Positions 6,976 through 16,138 are shown, numbered from the stretch's first letter. The stretch is DNA of 37,674 bases from Synergistaceae bacterium (GCA_017449135.1 JAFSKE010000095.1:1-37674), one strand, 5' to 3'. A program made the numbers and translations. Notes: generated from the sequence alone by a model not told the origin.

Positions 6976-8454
6976 TTGAATTATGACGTTATAATAATCG
7001 GCTCAGGCGTTACCGGTGCTGGAATCGCAAGAGAACTTTCAAAATATAAATTAAAAATTGCAGTACTCGATAAGGCCTCCGAACTTCCAAGCGGTGCAAG
7101 CCGTGCAAATTCTTCGATGATTCACGGGGGATTTGACGACAAACCGGGAACTCAAAAATCAAAATTCTGTGTAAAAGGAAATAAATTATGGCACAAACTC
7201 GCTAAAGAATTGGACGTTCATTTAGACGAATGCGGATCTTATGTTTGTGCGTTTAACGATGACGAAGTAAAACATCTCGAAAAATTATTGGAACAGGGAA
7301 AAATTAATGGCTGCCCCGGACTTGAAATAATTTCGGGCGATAAATTACGTGAAAAAGAACCCAACGTCTCAAAGGAAATTGTCGCCGCTTTATGGTCTCC
7401 CGAAGCCGCAATCATAAATAATTTTGAGGCCGTCAATGCTTTAATCGAAAGTGCGAAAATCAACGGTGCAAATTTATTTTTAGAGACTCTTGTTACGGGG
7501 TTATTATTTGACGATGAGAAAAACATTAAAGGCGTTTCAACAGATAAAGGCGATTTTCTTGCTCCTGTGGTAATTAATGCCGCCGGTGTTCACGCTGGGG
7601 AAATATCTTCGTGGGCTGGCGATACAAGTTTCAAAATCATTCCGACAAAGGGCGAATATTTTTTACTTGACAGAACCACTCAGGGAACTGTCCACAGCTT
7701 TTTATTCTCGTGTCCTTCAAAAGCAGGAAAGGGCGTTACAGTTTTGCAGACTGCCGAAGGAAATTTAATGTCAGGGCCTACAGCAACAGAGCAGGAAGAC
7801 CCCGAAGATACTTCGACAACTCCTGAAGGACTCGCAGAAGTTTTGAAAGGTGCAAGGCGTTTAGTTCCTGATTTCCCGATTCGTTCAAATATAACGACTT
7901 TTGCAGGTGTCAGAGCTAACACAGAATCCGGAGATTTCGAGATTAAGACGTTAAAGAGTCCGCGCGGTTTTGTTAATGTCGCAGGAATTAAATCGCCCGG
8001 CTTTACATCTTCACCGGCAATAGCTGAATATGTCGCTGAAATGTTGAAGGAAGAATTATCCGACAGAATAAAATTAACTCCGAATGAAAATTTTATTCCC
8101 GAAAGAAAAAATATTCCGAGATTTTTATATCTTGACATGGCCGAACGCAAAAAACTTGCCGACGAAAACCCTTCATATGCTCAAATTGTCTGTCGTTGCG
8201 AAACCGTAACCGAAGGTCAAGTTCTTGAAGCTATCAGCAGACGGGGTGCAAGGACAATCACGGCCGTTAAAATGATGACTCGTGCAGGTACGGGAAGATG
8301 TCAGGGAGGATTTTGCTGTCCGAGAGTTGCCGAAATTCTTTCAAGAGAGTTAAACATTCCTTTGGACGAAGTTACAAGGCACGGCGGAGAATCAAAATTA
8401 TTAACGGGAAAAACAAAAGAACCTTTGCTAAACAAAATGAAAGGGGCTGAATAA
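6976..8454 (+). CDS. glpA: GlpA-like FAD-dependent glycerol-3-phosphate dehydrogenase with [2Fe-2S] BFD-like domain
   Basis: Probably oxidises glycerol 3-phosphate to dihydroxyacetone phosphate. The 492-residue protein starts with an FAD dinucleotide fold (IIGSGVTGAGIARELS) and continues as a DAO-family oxidoreductase with SRANSSMIHGGFD and FAGVRANTESGDFEI. After about residue 395 comes a BFD-like [2Fe-2S] module: CRCETVTEGQ, then GTGRCQGGFCCPRV. The start is TTG at 6976 with GGGAGGAG upstream. The next two genes (FAD/NAD oxidoreductase and DUF1667) follow at 3 and 17 bases. This three-gene set is a recurring arrangement in anaerobes and probably forms a complex passing electrons to NAD(P) or another carrier. 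The exact substrate is inferred from the glpFK neighbours. Confidence 0.88.
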   Translation: MNYDVIIIGSGVTGAGIARELSKYKLKIAVLDKASELPSGASRANSSMIHGGFDDKPGTQKSKFCVKGNKLWHKLAKELDVHLDECGSYVCAFNDDEVKHLEKLLEQGKINGCPGLEIISGDKLREKEPNVSKEIVAALWSPEAAIINNFEAVNALIESAKINGANLFLETLVTGLLFDDEKNIKGVSTDKGDFLAPVVINAAGVHAGEISSWAGDTSFKIIPTKGEYFLLDRTTQGTVHSFLFSCPSKAGKGVTVLQTAEGNLMSGPTATEQEDPEDTSTTPEGLAEVLKGARRLVPDFPIRSNITTFAGVRANTESGDFEIKTLKSPRGFVNVAGIKSPGFTSSPAIAEYVAEMLKEELSDRIKLTPNENFIPERKNIPRFLYLDMAERKKLADENPSYAQIVCRCETVTEGQVLEAISRRGARTITAVKMMTRAGTGRCQGGFCCPRVAEILSRELNIPLDEVTRHGGESKLLTGKTKEPLLNKMKGAE

Positions 8455-8457
8455 TTC

Positions 8458-9708
8458 ATGAATAATAATATTGATGTCCTCATAATCGGAGCCGGCCCTG
8501 CAGGTGTTGCAGCAGGTATCGGAGCTAAGCAGGAAGGTGCTGAAAATGTCGTTGTCCTTGAACGAGATTGGGATTTAGGCGGAATTTTACAGCAGTGCAT
8601 TCACCCGGGATTCGGTCTGCGGACTTTCAGAGAGGAATTAACAGGCCCTGAATACATGCACAGATTTATTCAGCAGGCTCACGATGCAGGCGTTGAATTT
8701 CGTACTAACACAATGGTATTCCAAATTGACAAAGATAAAAATTCAGTTTGGACTATGAATAAAGAACGTGGAATCGAATGTCTGAATCCTAAATCTATAG
8801 TCTTAACTATGGGCTGTCGTGAAAGACCTCTCGGAGCAATCCGCATTCCTGGAACACGCCCCGCAGGAATTTATACCGCTGGAACTGCTCAAAGATTCGT
8901 GAACATGGAAGGTTATATGCCCGGTAAAAAAGCCGTGATTTTAGGTTCTGGAGATATTGGCCTTATTATGGCTCGTCGAATGATCTGGGAAGGTGCGGAG
9001 GTCGAAGGAGTTTACGAAGTCATGTCATGGCCGGGAGGTTTGAGGAGAAATATTGCCCAATGCCTTGACGATTACGGAATACCTTTTCACCTTAAAACAA
9101 CTGTAACAAAAATTCACGGGAAAGACAGGCTTGAAGGTGTTACTGTCGCTGAAGTCGATGACAAAATGAATCCGATTAAAGGCACTGAAAGATTTATCGA
9201 GTGTGATACTTTATTGCTTGCAATAGGATTAATTCCTGAAAACGAATTATCACGAATGGCTGGAATCGAAATTCACCCCGTTACAGGTGGCCCCGTTGTT
9301 AATGATTTATTGCAGACTTCAAACCCGAAAATTTTTGCGGCGGGAAATGTCGTTATCGTTTATGATTTAGTTGATAACGTCAGCGATGAAGGTTTAATTG
9401 CAGGTAAAAACGCAGCTAAATATGCTCTCGGAAAACTCTCCAACAAACTCAAAAAAATTCCTGTCAAAGGCGGCGAAAATGTCAGATTATATTCCCCTCA
9501 ATTCGTAACCGGCGAATCTGACACTATAATTTACATGAGAGTTACTCACCCCATTGAGGGAGCTTGTAAAGTTGTCGCTGAACCGGGACTTTTCACTCAA
9601 AGATTACGTTATGCAAGACCGGGCGAAATGAACGAAGTCAGACTCAAAGCCGAACAGATTCAAGCAAAAAATCCTGACGAAATTATCGTTGACATTAAAC
9701 CGTTGTAA
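8458..9708 (+). CDS. FAD/NAD(P)-dependent oxidoreductase, partner of the GlpA-like dehydrogenase
   Basis: A 416-residue flavoprotein of the pyridine nucleotide-disulfide reductase class. It has an FAD-binding GAGPAGVAAGIGAKQEG near the N-terminus, TMGCRERPLGAIRIPGTRPAG in the middle, a second dinucleotide fold VILGSGDIGLIMARRM for NAD(P), and a C-terminal FAD motif IFAAGNVVIVYDLVDNVS. There is no redox CxxxxC disulfide, so it probably moves electrons between the GlpA-like subunit and NAD(P). The ATG lies three bases after the glpA-like stop, with a purine-rich AAAGGGG inside the upstream gene. It fills the position that GlpB has in the classical anaerobic dehydrogenase, but it is a different family, so the glpB name is not used. 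Confidence 0.85.
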   Translation: MNNNIDVLIIGAGPAGVAAGIGAKQEGAENVVVLERDWDLGGILQQCIHPGFGLRTFREELTGPEYMHRFIQQAHDAGVEFRTNTMVFQIDKDKNSVWTMNKERGIECLNPKSIVLTMGCRERPLGAIRIPGTRPAGIYTAGTAQRFVNMEGYMPGKKAVILGSGDIGLIMARRMIWEGAEVEGVYEVMSWPGGLRRNIAQCLDDYGIPFHLKTTVTKIHGKDRLEGVTVAEVDDKMNPIKGTERFIECDTLLLAIGLIPENELSRMAGIEIHPVTGGPVVNDLLQTSNPKIFAAGNVVIVYDLVDNVSDEGLIAGKNAAKYALGKLSNKLKKIPVKGGENVRLYSPQFVTGESDTIIYMRVTHPIEGACKVVAEPGLFTQRLRYARPGEMNEVRLKAEQIQAKNPDEIIVDIKPL

Positions 9709-9725
9709 AGGAGTGAATATATAAA

Positions 9726-10097
9726 ATGGAAGAAAGAAAATTTATCTGCGTCTCATGTCCTTTAGGCTGCGGATTAAATGTTACTCTCGATGATAACGGC
9801 GAAGTCGTGAGTGTTACAGGCAACAACTGTCCGAGAGGGTATGCCTATGCAAAATCAGAAGTCAAAGATCCCCGAAGGGTTTTCGCCTCAACCGTAAGAG
9901 TCAGAAATGGTAAACTGCCTGTGTGTCCGATCCGAAGCAAAACTCCTGCACCTAAGGAAAAATTATTCGAGATCGCCGAAGAAGTAGCAAAACTTGAAGT
10001 CATTGCTCCGATTAAAATCGGTCAGGTTTTAATTCACAATGTCTGCGGAACTGATGTCGATATTGTAGCAAGCAGAGATTTAAGCTGTTGCTCTTAG
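9726..10097 (+). CDS. DUF1667 family cysteine-rich protein
   Basis: A 123-residue protein that regularly accompanies the GlpA-like and FAD/NAD oxidoreductase genes in anaerobes. Four N-terminal Cys (CVSCPLGC and NNCPRGY) and further Cys in PVCPI and HNVCGTDVD suggest a metal or iron-sulfur site. The arrangement of the first four resembles the N-terminal cluster region of formate dehydrogenase-type proteins. Its biochemical role is not established; an electron-transfer or assembly role in the dehydrogenase complex is inferred from context. AAAGGAG precedes the ATG. The last codons (SCCS) and the stop overlap the terminator at 10083-10117, which closes the operon. Confidence 0.85.
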   Translation: MEERKFICVSCPLGCGLNVTLDDNGEVVSVTGNNCPRGYAYAKSEVKDPRRVFASTVRVRNGKLPVCPIRSKTPAPKEKLFEIAEEVAKLEVIAPIKIGQVLIHNVCGTDVDIVASRDLSCCS

Positions 10098-10117
10098 CGG
10101 GGCAGCAGTTTTTTTAT
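10083..10117 (+). terminator. Rho-independent terminator of the glpA-like operon
   Basis: CTGTTGC (10085-10091) pairs with GCAGCAG (about 10102-10108) with one G-T pair. A run of seven T follows directly. It overlaps the end of the DUF1667 gene and the extreme 3' end of the convergent CitG-like gene. Confidence 0.75.
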
Positions 10118-11013
10118 TCTTCGTCATATCCTGAACGTGTTAATTTCAGATTTCCAAGTTCACGAATTAATAAAGCACTCGTTAAAATTATTGCACTCCC
10201 GTCAGGTGCAAGACATTTTGACCTTAAATTTTTATCGAACTCAAATAATTTATCGATTCCCTTTGTCGTAAGCATACAGCCTAAATCTGAAATTTTCTGC
10301 GACTCCCTTTGAATCCTCATTAATTCCCCAATGCCTCCGTGTGCGGCGATTCTCGTATCCTGATTTTCGGCCATGACAGCTATTAACGTCTGAATTAATT
10401 TTTCCCTCAATGATAACTGACCTTGAGTAGCCGTTAATTTCCGCAGACTTTCGACAGCCTTTAATGTTAATTTGAAACCTTTTTCAGCTTCTCCCCTGAT
10501 TCCTTCAATGCCATATGAAATATAAACTTTTTCGCCTTCAGATAAAATTTTTCCTTCCATATTATAGTCAAGATTCCATAATTCACGCTCAAGAATCCCA
10601 TTCACAAATGACGAAGCCGTTAAAGCAAGTGCCGGAGGCGTCAAAAATCTTTTCTGGACAATCAGTCTTGCTGCTGCTGCACACAATAATCCTAAACAAA
10701 AAACATTCCCTTTCATTGAAATTTTCCCCCGTGTTGCACGGAGAGAGTCATTAACGCCGATTTTCGCAGTACTTTTTAACATTGTAAGAACATCAACGGG
10801 TTTCATTGATTCTGTGTCGGCACCGATTGACGCACAATTAACGAAACATTGAAATAACGACATTGCACCGTCGATAAAAGTTTCAAAGTCAGTCCCGTTT
10901 AGAGCATTATTATCTAAAGGAGTTATTAAGCCCGGTTTGGGATATGCAGAACCGACATTAATAATTGATTTCACTGCTAATTTTGCGATATTAAAAACAA
11001 ATATTTCATTCAA
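10114..11013 (-). CDS. citG: CitG-like triphosphoribosyl-dephospho-CoA synthase
   Basis: CitG-family enzymes join dephospho-CoA to ATP-derived triphosphoribose to make the prosthetic-group precursor of citrate lyase. Family features are PKPGLITPLDN near the N-terminus, the GVND segment followed by a GK-rich stretch and LGLLCAAAARL, YGIEGIRGEAEKGF in the middle, and ENQDTRIAAHGG. The frame is open up to ATG 11142, which would overlap the divergent DUF362 gene. The TTG at 11013, with AAGGAG at 11032-11027, gives 299 residues, the usual family length, and is preferred; ATG 11067 is an alternative without a clear ribosome-binding site. No citrate lyase subunits lie in the window, so the acceptor protein is unknown, and a related role in another pathway cannot be excluded. 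Confidence 0.78.
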   Translation of the reverse strand: MNEIFVFNIAKLAVKSIINVGSAYPKPGLITPLDNNALNGTDFETFIDGAMSLFQCFVNCASIGADTESMKPVDVLTMLKSTAKIGVNDSLRATRGKISMKGNVFCLGLLCAAAARLIVQKRFLTPPALALTASSFVNGILERELWNLDYNMEGKILSEGEKVYISYGIEGIRGEAEKGFKLTLKAVESLRKLTATQGQLSLREKLIQTLIAVMAENQDTRIAAHGGIGELMRIQRESQKISDLGCMLTTKGIDKLFEFDKNLRSKCLAPDGSAIILTSALLIRELGNLKLTRSGYDEE

Positions 11014-11096
11014 AATTATTTTTTTACTCCTTGACTTTAAGTTTACTTCAACATTTATTTTACTCATGAAAAATTTTATGTAAAGGAGAAATTTTA

Positions 11097-12035
11097 ATGA
11101 AACACATTTTAATTTCGTTATTATTAATTTCAGTTTTTGCATTTTTGCCCAACGCAGCGTTTGCAGAAACTCCGACAGTCTTTTTCACGAAAGACATAAC
11201 ACCCGAAGGACTCATGGCGATTTATAACAAACTTGGCCGTGAAGCTGAAGGGAAAGTTGCAGTTAAGCTCAGCACCGGCGAGGCCGGAAACACTCACTAT
11301 CTTTCACCGAATTTAATCGGGGATTTAGTAAAGAAAGTCAACGGGACAATCGTTGAATGCAACACTGCATACGGCGGTTCAAGATCTGAAACTGCAATGC
11401 ACAAACAAGTTGCTGAAGATCACGGTTTTACTAAGATTGCAAAAGTTGACATTTTAGACGAAGAAGGCGAAATTTCTTTACCGGTTAAAAACGGAAAACA
11501 TTTGAAAGAAGATGTTGTCGGCTCACACTTCAAAAATTATGATTTCGTTCTTGTCTTAACACACTTCAAAGGCCACGCAATGGGAGGATTCGGAGGAGCA
11601 ATTAAAAATATTTCGATCGGATTCGCTTCACCGAGAGGAAAAGTAATTATTCACACGGCAGGCACAAAAGATTCCGGAAGTATTTGGTATGACAAACAAG
11701 ATGATTTCCTCGAATCAATGGCCGAAGCAGCAAAAGCAGTTTCCGACTCCCTCGACAATGGCAAAAAAATTATGTATATCAGCGTCATGAATCATTTAAG
11801 CGTTGATTGTGATTGCGACGGCAACCCCGCTGCTCCCGACATGCACGACATAGGAATCTTGGGATCGCTCGACCCTGTCGCACTCGATCAGGCATGTGTC
11901 GATTTGGTTTACAAAGCACCCGACGGAAATTCCTTAATCAAGAGAATGGAATCAAGACACGGAATCCACACTTTGGAACACGCCGCTGAAATTGGATTCG
12001 GAAGCCGAGAATATAATTTAGTGAACATTGATTAA
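11097..12035 (+). CDS. Secreted DUF362 domain protein
   Basis: A 312-residue DUF362 protein. Many relatives are cytoplasmic and carry a C-terminal ferredoxin module. This one has a signal peptide (MKHILISLLLISVFAF, likely cleavage after AFA at about residue 23) and no CxxCxxC ferredoxin motifs, so it acts outside the cytoplasm. Core motifs are VKLSTGEAGNTHYLSP, TAYGGSRSET, THFKGHAMGGFGGAIKN and GILGSLDPVALDQACVDLVY. A conserved DCDCDG motif may bind a metal or cofactor. The biochemical role of the family is not settled. AAAGGAG precedes the ATG. The gene overlaps the following permease gene by eight bases, so the two are translationally coupled. Confidence 0.85.
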   Translation: MKHILISLLLISVFAFLPNAAFAETPTVFFTKDITPEGLMAIYNKLGREAEGKVAVKLSTGEAGNTHYLSPNLIGDLVKKVNGTIVECNTAYGGSRSETAMHKQVAEDHGFTKIAKVDILDEEGEISLPVKNGKHLKEDVVGSHFKNYDFVLVLTHFKGHAMGGFGGAIKNISIGFASPRGKVIIHTAGTKDSGSIWYDKQDDFLESMAEAAKAVSDSLDNGKKIMYISVMNHLSVDCDCDGNPAAPDMHDIGILGSLDPVALDQACVDLVYKAPDGNSLIKRMESRHGIHTLEHAAEIGFGSREYNLVNID

Positions 12036-12936
12036 AATTTTTCAACGGGAATTTATTTATCTTTGGTATTATTTCACTCTACAGCTTGAACAGATTTATA
12101 TCTATTGGCTGTTGGGAATGGCTATAGGGTCGTTTGTATCTGTATTCGGAAAGAATAAGATTCACGGCCTTTTCGCTAAATTAAACGAGAAAAAATTGAG
12201 TCTCTTCGGGATTGTTCCTGCGTGTATATTGGGTATTGCTTCACCTCTATGCATGTATGGAACGATTCCGATAGCGGCTTCGTTTTCGGAAAAAGGAATG
12301 CGGGAGGATTGGTTAGCGTCTTTTATGATGGCTTCGATATTATTAAATCCTCAACTGATAATTTACAGCACAGCACTTGGCCAGACAGCTTTAATCGTGA
12401 GAATAGCATCATGTTTTTTCTGCGGAATATTTGCGGGATTGGCAGTAAATTTATATAGACATATAACACACAAAAATTTTTTCAGCTTCACAGGTTTCTA
12501 TGAAATTTCAAATCATGATACAGACCCGAATATTTTTATGAGATACATTAAAAACTTCGGACGAAATATAAAAGCCACAGGAATATATTTTTTGCTGGGA
12601 ATATTTTTGACGGCGTTATTTATGAGATATGTACCTGCCGAATCATTCGCTAAATTATTCGGACGAAAAAACGGTTTTGGTGTCTTAATGGCCGCTACAA
12701 TCGGAGTTCCTTTATATGCCTGCGGAGGCGGAACTATACCTTTATTAATTCAGTGGCTTGCTGACGGAATGAGTATGGCGAGTGCGAGTGCGTTTATGAT
12801 TACCGGCCCTGCAACGAAAATAACGAATTTGGGTGCATTAAAAATCGTTCTTGGATTAAAGAATTTTATTATGTATCTTGCATTCGTGATTTTATATTCG
12901 CTTTTGAATGGCCTTATAGTGGATTTTGTAATTTAA
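12028..12936 (+). CDS. YraQ/ArsP-type (DUF318) permease
   Basis: A 302-residue membrane protein with about eight hydrophobic helices. It has the duplicated signature of the DUF318 permease family: SPLCMYGTIPIAASFSEKG in the first half and PLYACGGGTIPLLIQWLADG in the second. Members include ArsP, which exports organoarsenicals; the substrate here is unknown. The open frame begins at a TTG (12028) overlapping the DUF362 stop, without a clear ribosome-binding site. Translation by coupling is plausible, and the ATG at 12118 is an alternative that would lose the first helix. The TAA stop coincides with the first bases of the palindromic repeat at 12932-13036. Confidence 0.8.
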   Translation: MIKIFQREFIYLWYYFTLQLEQIYIYWLLGMAIGSFVSVFGKNKIHGLFAKLNEKKLSLFGIVPACILGIASPLCMYGTIPIAASFSEKGMREDWLASFMMASILLNPQLIIYSTALGQTALIVRIASCFFCGIFAGLAVNLYRHITHKNFFSFTGFYEISNHDTDPNIFMRYIKNFGRNIKATGIYFLLGIFLTALFMRYVPAESFAKLFGRKNGFGVLMAATIGVPLYACGGGTIPLLIQWLADGMSMASASAFMITGPATKITNLGALKIVLGLKNFIMYLAFVILYSLLNGLIVDFVI

Positions 12937-13036
12937 CCTCTCTGTCGATAAATCGAAATCTCCCCCGTTGTTTTAACCCCTCTGTCAGCAAGCTGACATC
13001 TCCCCTTAGAAAGGGGAGACTCTGCAGTGAGGGGTT
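12932..13036 (+). repeat. Dispersed palindromic repeat, copy 3 (tandem units)
   Basis: Two units in tandem: TTTAACCTCTCTGTCGATAA with its partner TCGA, then TTTAACCCCTCTGTCAGC with GCTGACA and the hairpin CTCCCCTTAGAAAGGGGAG, ending GAGGGGTT. The permease stop codon lies in the first bases. The copy fills the gap between the convergent permease and surface-protein genes and may serve as a transcription barrier. Confidence 0.8.
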
Positions 13037-13046
13037 GCCTCTTCGT

Positions 13047-15948
13047 TTAATGAATTTTTTTGAACATCACAAGAGCTATTAACATCAACGACAAAGCTCC
13101 TAAGTTCATGTTACAGCCGCTGCCGGAATTTCCTATTGTGTAACTGCTGTTGGCAGAATTAACTGTTACGTCCATTACCTGATTGTTAAATCCGATGTCA
13201 TAATCATATGTCATTCTGTCAGGCATACTCGCAAAAGTTATGTTACCGTTATCATCTGTCGTAACTGTGATTTCATTATTGTTGCTGTCATATGCTTTCA
13301 GGTTTTTAACTTTCGTGAATGCAGACGCTTTTACGATGTTTGCAGCCGAAACCGTGTTGTCAGTGCTTGAAACTATATCGTAGCTCTGTACAAAATCATC
13401 AAAGTTAAAGCTGAGTGCTGGAGTCCAGTCGTTTAATGATTGTCCTGTACAGTCAACGCTCGTCAAGCTCGTAATTTCTGCAGGAATATCGAAAATTAAC
13501 AGCGAATTATGGCTACATTTTACGATCTTCAAAGCATTACAACCTTCAATATTCAATTTTCTGAGCCGGCCTCCGTTTGAACAGTCAAGAGTCGTTAAAC
13601 TTGAACATTTGCTTACGTCAAGAAGTTTTATTTTCGTTCTGCTGACATTAAGCGTAACGATTGAAGTGTTGCCCGAAACATCAACGCTTTCAAGTTCCTG
13701 ACAGTTGCTTGCGTCAATGTTGGCGATTTTGCAGCCTTTCAGATTTAATGCTTTCAGCGAAGTGTTCCCCGAAATCGAAAAATCCTTAATGTTTGCAGGA
13801 AGTGCACTTAAATCAATCGTGCCGTTACTGACAACAACATCTGCAGAAATTTTCACGGTCGTAAGGCTCGAAAAGCTATTTATATTTTGAATGAGATCTT
13901 CAAAGTTTGACAAATCCGTAAATGTTATTGTTGTTACTTGCGCTCTTTGCGTAAGTGTCAGGCTTTTGATGTCTACGTCAATATATTCTGTTTTCGTAGG
14001 CCCTTCCGTTTGCGGTTCTTCATCTTTAGAATCTACAGCAGGAACACCGCCGCCGTTTTGCCCGTTCTGTTCTTCCTGTTCGGTTTGTTCGGTTTGTTCG
14101 GTTTGTTCTTGCTCACTTTGTTCTTGTTCAGGTTCGGGGTCAGGTGTCGGAGTCGGTTCATCTGCAGCATCAATCGTTATCGAAGCCGTTATATCTTTTG
14201 ATGTAGTGTTGTAATTCGCAAGCGTCGCCGTAACCGTAACTTTTACGCTGAAATTTCCGCTCGCTGTCGGAGTTCCCGAAATTTTGCCTTCGTTAAAGCT
14301 CAAACCTTCGGGCAATCCTTCAGCATTCCAAGCAAGAGCAGCCGTTGTCGGGTCTACAGTCGCAGTGAAATATTCCGCTTCAGTGTATGCCGTGTTGACT
14401 TTTCCATTTGGCAAATCCTTCGATGTCAATGTCAAAGTCATATCGCCGCTTTCAACGGTTATCGTAACTTTTTTTTCTGCAACGTTTGATGTTATTGTGC
14501 CATATGTCACCTGAGCTTTCACTGTAGCTTCATAAGTTCCTGCGGGGGTCGCACTTCCGACAGTTAATTTTCCGCTTTGGTCGATTGAAATATTAGTATC
14601 ACTGACCGTAACGTCCCAAGAAATTGTGTAGTCTGATGATGCTAAAGCCTCGTTATCAAGACTCACAATAGGAGTAAATGTTTCCGTTGTTTCCATGCCG
14701 TGTTTAGCGTTAATTGTGTCTGTGCCCGTGATGTCAAAGCTAAAAATTATCTCAACCGCACCGATTGACGGGGGATTTGCAAAAGCATTGCGGATTTGGT
14801 CATACTCTGGTGCTATATCATTACTGCCCTGACCGATAATGCCTTGTAATGCACTGTAATTATCAGAAATTTTATACACCTTATGTGTAACGCCGTTGAC
14901 TGTTACATCGGACGAGACGGGATTATCCCACGCACTTAAAATAATATTATTATCGCCTGTCGCACCGGGATACGCACAATTATAGTAATTTATAGTGGGG
15001 TTTGCGCTTGCTAATTTAGCAATAGCGTTACCTGTTGCCGCATTCCATATCAGCGTATTGTAGAGGGTGCTTGTACCACCTTGAAAATAAATTTCGTGTC
15101 CCTCATCATTTGTTGTCATTGTATTCTTCACAATGGTGCAGTTTATGATTGTCGCTGTGCCTCTTTTAATGCAAATGCCGCCGCCGTCGTTAGCAGCAGT
15201 ATTGCCTGTAATAGTGCAGTTTGTCATTGTAATTGTAGGGAGGCTGGTGGTGTCGTTGCCGATCCCAACGCTAATGCCGCCACCACGAGCGTTGTTGCCG
15301 GTAATACTATTGCCGATAATGGTACAGTTTGTGATTGTTGCTGTACCGTTTTTAATACAAAAGCCGCCGCCGACGCCGTTATTAACAGTATTGTCTCTAA
15401 TGGTGCAGTTGGTGATTATCTGGGTGCCGCTGCTAATGTAAATACCGCCACCGCCTTCGTTACGGCTGACGTATCCGCCCGTTATCGTGAAGCCGTCAAT
15501 CGTTGAGTTGGTGCTTATATTGAAAACACTGCGTTGATTACTGCTATTTGCATTAGCGTCAAGGATTGTCCCTGTATTCGAATTGCGGTCTGATAAAGTT
15601 GTTTCAGTTCCTGCAAATCCGCCGTAAAGATGAAGAACTTTATCTAATTTAATTTCCGTTGATAATTTGTACGTGCCTTCTTTGATGTAAACCGTGTCGC
15701 CGCTTTCAACAGCAGTATCGCTCAAAAATGTATTGATGTCAGTTGATGTGTTGGTTGAAGAATCTGCACTGCTCCAGTTATTTATATCATATGATGTTGT
15801 TGTAGCCTTAAAAAATTTAATTTGATTGCCTGTATCACCGCTTACGACATACCAATCTGTTGCGAGAGCTGTACCCCCCCCCCCCCAAGATAAAAAAACT
15901 AACACACATAAGAAGCGTAAATATTTTCAGGAAATTTCTATGTGTCAT
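13047..15948 (-). CDS. Large surface protein: beta-helix, Ig-like and leucine-rich domains with Synerg-CTERM-like anchor; reading frame broken at a G13 tract
   Basis: The continuous frame runs from 15905 to 13047 (952 residues). It has right-handed beta-helix repeats (about 70-310, with recurring GGGI and NCTI turns), an Ig-like domain (about 390-485), a putative-Ig/cadherin-like domain (about 490-580, GLPEGLSF and ISGTPTASG), an acidic Glu/Gln/Thr linker (590-615), leucine-rich repeats (about 690-825) and a C-terminal SGSGC-hydrophobic helix-KKIH, resembling the Synerg-CTERM signal. The natural start is ATG 15948 after AAGGAGG. From there the code gives MTHRNFLKIF, a hydrophobic core and then 13 G at 15886-15874. 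With 13 G the frame from this ATG runs out of phase; with 12 or 15 it would join the main frame and give a complete signal peptide ending in ALA. The sequence therefore shows an OFF state or a sequencing error. Confidence 0.85.
14081..14107 (-). repeat. 9-bp coding tandem repeat (Thr-Glu-Gln linker)
   Basis: On the plus strand CGGTTTGTT is repeated three times without change, encoding the Thr-Glu-Gln triplets of the linker of the surface protein at about residues 602-610. Changes in copy number would alter linker length in frame. Confidence 0.8.
15874..15886 (-). repeat. Homopolymeric G13 tract in the signal-peptide region
   Basis: Thirteen consecutive C on the plus strand (G on the coding strand), 60 bases downstream of the well-supported ATG at 15948. 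It encodes Gly residues at the end of the signal peptide. In-frame expression needs a length divisible by three (12 or 15). Tracts of this kind change length by slipped-strand mispairing. Confidence 0.9.
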
Positions 15949-16045
15949 AAAAAAAACCTCCTTAACAAAATTCTAAAATTTGCCAAAAGTTTTATATTTC
16001 AGCGGAAAAATTTTAGCACAAAAATAATTTTTAGCAATCTCCTGT

Positions 16046-16122
16046 TTTAACCTCTGTCGATAAATCAAAATCTCCCCTTAGAAAGGGGAGACAGTACGGT
16101 GGTACGAAGTATCGGAGGGGTA
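16046..16122 (+). repeat. Dispersed palindromic repeat, copy 4
   Basis: Starts TTTTAACCTCTGTCGATAA, contains the hairpin CTCCCCTTAGAAAGGGGAG and ends with GGTACGAAGTATC and GGAGGGGTAA, matching the distal part of copy 1. It lies in the 190-base gap between the surface-protein start and the nifU-like stop; the rest of the gap is AT-rich and shows nothing else. Confidence 0.8.
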
Positions 16123-16138
16123 ATACAAAATAATTATT

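Noticed and set aside
11014-11142. N-terminal extension of the CitG-like protein up to ATG 11142
   Set aside because: It would overlap the divergent DUF362 gene, lacks family similarity, and a TTG at 11013 with an AAGGAG fits the normal protein length.
13891-15506. Long open frames on the plus strand, Ser/Cys- or Ala/Val-rich, opposite the surface protein gene
   Set aside because: They mirror the repetitive coding sequence of the beta-helix and Glu/Gln linker, have low-complexity products, no family match and no ribosome-binding sites.
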